DNA of 64,000 nucleotides from Amycolatopsis suaedae (GTDB lineage Bacteria > Actinomycetota > Actinomycetes > Mycobacteriales > Pseudonocardiaceae): NCBI RefSeq assembly GCF_004214935.1, contig NZ_SFCC01000014.1, positions 124,001 to 188,000 of the forward strand, written 5' to 3'. The notes beneath the pieces are model-generated. The model was not told where the DNA came from. It made no database searches and was given only the letters and a program-made list of their open reading frames with translations. This document shows positions 48,201 through 57,200 of the stretch, in pieces (position 1 is the stretch's first letter; every line of letters begins with the position of its first letter). A program made the position numbers and the translations under genes.

Positions 48201-51200
48201 AACCGGCTGTCCGCCGCGACCGGCCTGAACCTGCCGTCGAGCCTCGTGTTCGACCACCCGACGCCGGACGCGCTGATCGCCCATCTGCACACCAGGATCC
48301 ACGGCGGCACCGCACCGGCGCAGGTCGCGACCACCCGTACCGTCGCGGACGACGACCCGGTCGTCATCGTCGGGATGAGCTGTCGCTACCCCGGCGGCGT
48401 GCGGTCACCCGAGGACCTGTGGCGGGTGGTGACCGACGAGGTCGACGCGGTCGGCGACTTCCCGGCCGACCGCGGCTGGGATCTCGACGGGATCTACCAC
48501 CCCGATCCCGACCACCCCGGCACGACCTACACCAGGCGCGGTGGCTTCCTCGACGACGTCGCCGGCTTCGACGCCGCGTTCTTCCGGATCTCGCCCCGCG
48601 AGGCGCTGGTGATGGACCCGAAGCAGCGGATCCTGCTGGAGAGCTCGTGGGAGGCACTGGAACGCGCGGGCATCGACCCGACCGCGTTGCGTGGCAGCAG
48701 CACGGGGGTGTTCGTCGGCTCCAGCAGCCAGGAGTACGGCCCACGACTCGGTGACGTGCCCGCCGACCTGGAAGGTCACGTCGCCACCGGCAATCTGGAC
48801 GCGGTGCTTTCGGGCCGGGTCGCCTACGAACTGGGGCTGGAGGGGCCTGCGCTGACCGTGGACACGGCGTGCTCGTCGTCGCTCGTGGCCATGCACCTGG
48901 CGATGCGGTCGTTGCGGGCGGGGGAATGTTCGCTCGCGCTCGCCAGTGGCGTCGCGGTCCTGGCGAACCCCGGGATCTTCGTGGAGTTCAGCCGCCTGCG
49001 GGGGCTGGCCGTCGACGGCCGGTGCCGATCGTTCGACACGGCCGCCGACGGCACGGGCTGGGCGGAGGGCGTCGGTGTGCTCGTGCTGGAGCGGCTGTCC
49101 GACGCGCGCCGCAACGGGCACCCCATCCTGGCCGTCGTGCGTGGCTCGGCGGTGAACTCCGACGGAGCGTCGAACGGGCTCACCGCGCCGAACGGGCCGG
49201 CGCAGCAGCGGGTGATCCGGGCCGCGCTGGCGGACGCCGGCCTTTCACCGTCCGATGTGGACTTCGTGGAGGCGCACGGCAGCGGTACCGCCCTCGGCGA
49301 CCCGATCGAGGCGCAGGCCGTGCTCGAAACCTATGGGCAGGACCGGGATCAGCCGTTGTGGCTGGGCTCGTTGAAGTCCAACATCGGTCACTCGCAGTCG
49401 GCCTCCGGTGTCGGCGGGATCATCAAGGCGGTCGAGTCGATCCGCCACGGAGTGCTGCCGAAGACGTTGCACGTCGAGACCCCGACCCCGCACGTCGACT
49501 GGTCGGCGGGTTCGGTGTCGTTGTTGACTGAGGGGGTGGTGTGGCCGGTGACGGGTGCGCCGCGGCGGGCTGGTGTGTCGGCGTTCGGGGTGAGTGGGAC
49601 GAATGCGCATGTGGTTTTGGAGGAGCCGCCTGCGGCGGTGGTCGGTCCGGTGCGGGAGTGGGACGGGCCGGTGCCGCTGCTTCTGTCGGGTCGTGGCACG
49701 GAGGCTGTGCGTGAGCAGGCGGCGCGGTTGCGTTCGTTCATGGTCGCCGATCCCGCGGTGACGGTTGCCGATGTCGCGGTGTCGCTGACTCATCGGGCCG
49801 TGTTGGAGGATCGGGCGGTGGTGGTGGCGGATGACCGGGAGGAGGTGTTGGCCGGGTTGGCGGCGTTGGTGGGGGGTTCGTCGCATTCGGCTGTGGTGTG
49901 TGGTTCTGGCGATCCAGTGGGTGTGGTGTTCGTGTTTCCTGGGCAGGGGTCGCAGTGGGCGGGTATGGCGGTGGAGTTGTTGGGGTCGTCGCCGGTGTTT
50001 GCCGGGGTGATGGCTGAGTGTGATGCGGTGTTGCGGGGGTATGTGGACTGGTCGTTGTCTGAGGTGTTGTCGGACAAGGAGGCCCTTGGGCGGGTTGAGG
50101 TTGTGCAGCCTGCGTTGTTGGCGGTGATGGTGTCGTTGGCGGCGTTGTGGCGGTCGTATGGGGTCGAACCGGCGGCCGTGGTGGGGCATTCGCAGGGTGA
50201 GTTGGCGGCGGCGTGTGTTGGTGGGGCGCTGTCGATCGAGGTGGCGATGCGGATTGCGGTGTTGCGTAGTCGGGTGATTGGCCGGAGGTTGTCGGGGCGC
50301 GGTGGGATGGTGTCGGTTCCGGCGCCGTTGGCCGAGGTCGAGGCTGAGCTGTCACGTTGGCGCGGGGTGTCGGTCGGCGCGGTGACCGGGCCGGAGTCCA
50401 CCGTCGTTTCCGGGGACCTGGCCGACCTGGACGAGGTTCTCGCACGTTGGCCGGGTGCTCGTCGGGTGTTGATCGACTACGCGTCCCACTCGGCTCAGGT
50501 CGAGTCCATCGAGGACGAACTGCGTGCCGTGCTGGGTGAGGTTGTGCCGGGTGAGTTGTCGGTGCCGATGTTCTCCACGGTGACCGGTGAGTTCATCGAC
50601 GGGTCGGCGTTGACGGCCGAGTACTGGTACCAGAACCTGCGGCAGTCCGTGCGGTTCGCTGATGCGGTCGACGCACTGGATGACCATCTGTTCGTCGAGT
50701 GCAGCGCGCATCCCGTGGTGACGCCGGGGATCGACGCGACCTCGGTCGGGTCGTTGCGGCGTGGCGACGGCAGCCCGCGGCGGTTCCTCACCTCGGTGGC
50801 CGAAGCACACGTCGCGGGGGCGACCGTGGACTGGCGGCGGCTTCTCGACGGCACCGGCAACCGGGTGGACCTGCCCACTTACGCCTTCCAACATCAGCGT
50901 TACTGGCTCGAGGGGACTGTGCGCGACCAGTCACTCGTGACCGACGTGACCAGGCTCGCCGACACCGGCGGCGTCGTGCTCACCGGCCGGGCGTCGACTC
51001 GGGACCGGCAGTGGATCGCCGACCACCGGGTGCTCGGCTCGGTCCTGTTGCCCGGCACCGCGTATGTCGAACTGGCGCTGCGTGCGGCCGACGAGTCCGG
51101 GTGCGCACTCGTCGACGAGCTGACGCTCGAGAACCCCTTGGTGTTCAACGACTCCGGCACGGTAGAACTGCAGACCGTCGTCGGCGCGCGGGACGAGTCC

Positions 51201-54200
51201 GGCCGCCGCCCGGTCGCCGTCTATTCCCGCGCCGCGGGTGAACCGGACTGGACCCGGCACGCGACCGGCACACTCAGCGAGGAGAGCGGCGCGGCCGAAT
51301 CGATGCCCTGGCCGCCGCCGGACTCGACGCCGGTGGCGCTCGACGACGTTCATGCCGTGCTCGCCGACCTGGGCTACGAATACGGCCACGCCTTCGACGG
51401 CCTGCACGCGGCCTGGCGCCGCGGCGAGGAATGGTTCGCCGAGGCCGCACTTCCCGGCGGGGTGTCCGCAGACGGGTTCGTCCTGCATCCAGCCCTGCTG
51501 GACACGGTGTTGCAGCCCGCGGTGCTCACGCTCGCGGGCGAGGCCAGGCTGCCGTTCGCGTGGCGGCGGGTGTCCGTGCACGCCAGCGGTGCCACGGCCA
51601 TCCGGGCACGGCTGTCCCCGGCGGCCGACGGCACCTACTCGGTGCTGGTCACCGACGCCAGTGACCAGCCGGTGCTCGCCGCAGGCTCGGTGGTCATGCG
51701 GCCGGCGCCGAAGCGGGCGGGGGCCACCACGTTGCTGCGCCTCGACTACGTCCAGGTGGAACTACCCGTCGCGGCCGAGCCCGACGTCACCGTGACATCC
51801 GATGTGGAAGGTGTGCTCGGGACCGTGCAGGCGTGGCTCGCGGAAGAGCGGCCGGGGCAACTGGTTGTGGTGACGGAGGACGCCGAACGTGATCCGGTCG
51901 CCGCGGCCGCCGCCGGGCTGGTCCGGTCCGCGCAGGCGGAGCACCCCGGCAGGTTCGTCCTCGTCGACGGCTGGGCCGACGGACTGCTGCCAGGTGTCGT
52001 CGCGTTGGGCGAGCCCGAGGTCGTGGTCCGTGACGGGCGAGCGCACGTACCCCGCCTACGGCGGGTCTCGGCGAGTGGCGCGGTCTGGTCGCCGGATGAC
52101 TGTGTACTGATCACCGGCGGCACCGGGACGCTCGGCCGGCTGGTGGCCCGGCACCTCGTCACCACCCATGGCGTGGGCAGGATCGTACTGGCCGGGCGGC
52201 GCGGACTCGACGCGCCGGGCATGGGGGAACTGGCTGACGAGTTGCCCGCCGAGGTGACGGTCGTGGCCTGCGACGTGACGGACCGCGACGCCTTGGCCCG
52301 GCTGCTGGCCGACCATCCGGTCACCGCCGTCGTCCACACCGCGGGAGTGACCGACGACGGAATGATCACTTCGCTCTCGCCCGATCGGCTCGCCGCCGTG
52401 CAGGGGCCAAAGGTCGTTGCTGCACGACATCTCGACGAGCTGACCCGCGACCGGCAACTGACGGCGTTCGTGTTGTTCTCCTCCGCCGCGGGAGTCTTCG
52501 GCGCGGCCGGGCAGGCGTCCTACGCCGCGGCCAACGCAGCACTCGACGCGCTCGCGCGGCGCAGGCACGCGGACGGGCTGGTGGCGACCTCGATCGCATG
52601 GGGTCTCTGGGCACAGGACAGCGGGATGACCGAGCGGCTCACCGCGACCGACCGCGCCAGGCTGGCCGCCTCCGGCCTCACCCCCCTGTCCACAGCGGAC
52701 GGGTTGACGATGTTCGACGCGGCCGTGGCGGGCGGCGAGCCCGACTACGTCGGCGCCCGGGTCGACCTAACGGCCCGGAGCACGCACCCGCTTCTGCGTG
52801 AGTTCACCAGCCCGCCGGTCCGCCGGGTGGCGGCAGCGCCGGAGAGCGGCGCGGCCACGTCGTCCGCCCAGGAGCTGCTGCGGGTGGTGCGGGGCCTGAT
52901 CGCCGAGGTGCTCCGGCACGACGGGGCGACCGCCGTGAAAGCGAGCAAACCGTTCGACCAACTCGGCTTCGACTCACTGACCGCGGTCGAGTTGCGTAAC
53001 CGGCTGAGTGCGGAGCTGGGCATGACGCTGCCCGCTACCGTCGTGTTCGACCACCCCACCCCGGAGGCACTCGCCGAGTACCTCGCCACCGTACTGGCCG
53101 GATCGACCGCGCCGGACGACGCCGACGAAACGCGGGCGGAGAGCGACGACCCAATCGCGATCGTCGGCATGAGCTGCCGCTACCCCGGCGGTGTCACAAG
53201 CCCCTCGGACCTGTGGCGGCTGGTGTACGAGGGACGGGACGGCATCACCGAGTTCCCGACGGACCGGGCGTGGGACCTCACGGACCTGTTCGACGACGAC
53301 CCGGACAGCCACGGCCACAGCTACGTCCGCCGGGCCGGGTTCCTGTCCGGGGCCACCGACTTCGACGCGGCGTTCTTCGACATCTCACCACGCGAGGCCC
53401 TGGCCATGGACCCGCAGCAGCGGCTGCTGCTGGAGGTCGCGTGGGAGGCCGTCGAGCAGGCCGGGTTGGACCCGGCCTCGTTGCGGGGCAGCCGGACCGG
53501 CGTGTACGCGGGCGTCATGTCCGGTGACTACGGCATGTGGGTGCGGCGCGCGGCCAAGGAGGTCGAGGGGTACCTGGGCAACGGGATCACCGGAAGCGTC
53601 GCCTCCGGCCGGGTCGCCTACGCGCTCGGGCTGGAGGGACCCGTGATGACGGTGGACACGGCATGTTCGTCGTCGCTCGTCGCCATGCACCTCGCCGCCC
53701 GGTCGTTGCGTTCGGGGGAGTGCTCACTCGCACTCGCCGGTGGCGTCACGGTGATGTCCAGCCCGGCCGTGTTCGTCGAGTACAGCAGGCAACGCGGGCT
53801 GGCGGCGGACGGCCGGTGCAAGTCATTCAGTGACGACGCCGACGGTACGGCGTGGGCGGAGGGCGCCGGAATGGTCGTGCTGGAGCGGCTTTCCGACGCC
53901 GTCGCGAACGGCCACCAGGTCCTCGCGGTGCTGAAGGGTTCCGCGATGAACTCCGACGGAGCGTCGAACGGGCTCACCGCACCCAACGGGTTGGCGCAGC
54001 AGCGGGTGATCCGGGCCGCGCTGGCGGACGCTGGCCTGTCACCGTCGGATGTGGACGTGCTGGAGGCGCATGGCACCGGGACGAAGCTCGGCGATCCCAT
54101 CGAGGCGCAGGCCGTGCTCGCGACCTACGGGCAGGATCGGGATCGGCCTCTCCTGCTGGGGGCGTTGAAGTCCAATCTCGGCCACACGCAAGCGGCCGCC

Positions 54201-57200
54201 GGTGTCGGTGGCGTGATCAAGATGATCGAAGCCATGCGGCACGGCATCGCGCCGAGGACGTTGAACATCACCGAACCAAGCTCCTATGTGGACTGGTCGG
54301 CGGGTTCGGTGTCGTTGTTGACGGAGGGGGTGTCGTGGCCGGTGACGGGTGCGCCGCGGCGGGCTGGTGTGTCGGCGTTCGGGGTGAGTGGGACGAATGC
54401 GCATGTGGTTTTGGAGGAGCCGCCTGCGGCCGTGGTTGGGCCGGTGCGGGAGTGGGACGGGCCGGTGCCACTGCTTCTGTCGGGCCGTGGTGCGGTCGGC
54501 GGCCAGGCGGCGCGGTTGCGTTCGTTCCTGGTGTCGCGGCCGGACGTGTCGTTGACCGATGTCGGGGTGTCCTTGACCCGCCGGGCCGTGCTTGAGGATC
54601 GGGCGGTGGTGCTGGCGGATGACCGGGAGGAGGTGTTGGCCGGGTTGACGGCGCTGGCGGAGAGTTCGTCGCACCCCGCTGTGGTGTGTGGTTCCGGTGA
54701 TCCTGCCGGTGCGGTGTTCGTGTTCCCCGGGCAGGGGTCGCAGTGGGCGGGTATGGCGGTGGAACTGTTGGGCTCGTCGCCGGTGTTCGCCCAGGTGATG
54801 ACCGAGTGTGACGCGGTGTTGCGGGAGTACGTGGACTGGTCGTTGTCCGAGGTGCTGTCGGACAAGGAGGCCCTTGAGCGGGTTGAGGTCGTGCAGCCCG
54901 CGTTGCTCGCGGTGATGGTGTCGTTGGCGGCGTTGTGGCGTTCGTATGGGGTTGAACCCGCTGTTGTGGTGGGGCATTCGCAGGGTGAGTTGGCCGCCGC
55001 GTGTGTTGGCGGGGCGTTGCCGCTTGATGTGGCGATGCGGGTCGCGGTGTTGCGTAGTCAGGTGATTGGCCGGAGGTTGTCGGGACGCGGTGGGATGGTG
55101 TCGGTTCCGGCGTCGTTGGCTGAGGTCGAGGCCGAACTGCACCGTTGGGACGGGCTCTCCGTTGGAGCGGTGACCGGGCCGGGATCCACTGTTGTGTCGG
55201 GGGATCTTGGCGATCTGGACGAGGTTCTCGCGTATTGGCCGGGTGCTCGTCGGGTGTTGATCGATTACGCGTCCCACTCGGCTCAGGTGGAGTCCATCGA
55301 GGACGAACTGCGTGCCGTGCTGGGTGAGGTTGTGCCGGGTGAGTTGTCGGTGCCGATGTTCTCCACGGTGACCGGTGAGTTCATCGACGGGTCGGCGTTG
55401 ACGGCCGAGTACTGGTACCAGAACCTGCGCCAACCGGTCCGGTTCGCCGACGCCGTGCTGGAGTTGGCTGATCACGTGTTCGTGGAGTGTAGTGCGCATC
55501 CGGTGGTGACGCCGGGGATCGACGCGGTTTCGGTCGGGTCGTTGCGGCGTGGCGATGGCAGCCCGCGGCGGTTCCTGACCTCGGTGGCCGAAGCACACGT
55601 CGCGGGGGTGGCAGTGGACTGGCGGCGGCTTCTCGATGGCACCGGCCACCGGGTGGACCTACCCACCTACGCCTTCCAACATCGACGTTTCTGGCTCACA
55701 CCGCAGGCGGACGCCGATGTCGCGTCCGCGGGGCTCGACGCGGCCGATCACCCGATGCTCGGGGCCGCCGTGCCTTTGGCCGCGTCCGGCGGGCATGTGT
55801 TCACCGCCACGCTGTCCACCCGCCAGCACCCGTGGCTCGCCGACCACGTCGTGCACGGCGCGGTCATCGTGCCTGCCACGGCGTGGGTCACCTGGGCCAG
55901 CCATGCGGGCGAGGTAACCGGCTGCCCTGTCGTGGAAGAACTCACAGTCGTCGCACCGCTCACGCTGACCGACGGCGTGCGGGTACAGGTCACCGCGGGC
56001 ACCGAGGACGGCGATGGCCGCCGGACCGTCACCATCCACGCACGTCACGACGACGACTGGGCACTGCACGCCACCGGCGTCCTCGCACCGGGACCCGAGG
56101 CCGACCCGGACGACCTCGCGGCATGGCCGCCACCCGGCAGCGAACCGGTCGACGCCGACGACCTCTACCCGGCGTTCGCCGCCACCGGCATCGAGTACGG
56201 GCCCACGTTCCGCGGCGTGCGTGCCGTGTGGCGGCGGGGCAACGAGATGTTCGCCGAGATCGGCGCGGCCGACGGCCCGCTGCCGTTCCCGGCGCTGCTC
56301 GACTCTGCACTGCATCCGGCCGCGCTGCTCGGCGACCAGGACTCGGCACGGTTGCCGTTCAGCTGGTCGGGCGTCGTGCAGCACGCCGCCGCCGCGCCCG
56401 CGCTCCGGGTGCGGATCACGCCGACCGGCTCGGACACCTTCGCCCTGCTGGCCACCGACGTCTTCGGCTCACCGGTGCTCTCCGTGGCGGAGCTGCTCGT
56501 CCGGCCGGTCGCCCGTGGCACGACCGAACCGCTCTACCGGCCCGCCTGGGTCGAACTCGGCGCGGCGGACACACCCGCCGGACCACACGCGTGGATCGGC
56601 GGACCGGACGGATACCCGGACCTGGCCGCCTTGAGCGCCGCCGGCACCCCTGCCCCGGAGCTGGTGTTCGTGGCAGTGCACCACCACGGTGGGCCGGACC
56701 GGGCCGCTGTGCGAGGCGCGACGGCCCACGTGCTGGGTCTCATCCAGGCGTGGCTGGCGGACACCACGTTCGACCGGTCCCGGCTGGTGTTCGTCGTCCG
56801 GGACACCGACGACGATCTCGCGGGCGCCGCGGCCGCCGGGCTCGTGCGTTCCGCACAGGCCGAACACCCCGGCCGGTTCCAGCTCATCGCGGGCGAGCCG
56901 GACAGCGCGGTCCTCGCCGCCGGACACGACGAACCCCAACTGACCGTGCGTGCGGGCACCGCGTACACACGCCGCCTGGAGCGGGTCACGGACGCGCCGG
57001 CCGAAGTGTGGCGGCCGGACGGCACGGTGCTGATCACCGGCGGCACCGGGACACTCGGGCGCCTGGTCGCCAGGCATCTCGCCGAGGCGCACGGCGTCCG
57101 GCGGCTCGTACTGGCGAGCCGCCGAGGCGGCGCCGACGAACTCGTGGCGGAACTGTCGGCGCTGGGCGCGGACGTGACGGTGGTTGCCGTCGACCTCGCG

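Noticed and set aside
45810..48302. 830-codon open frame antisense to PKS-C
   Set aside because: Complement of KS/AT/KR coding sequence in a GC-rich gene; no ribosome site and no domain.
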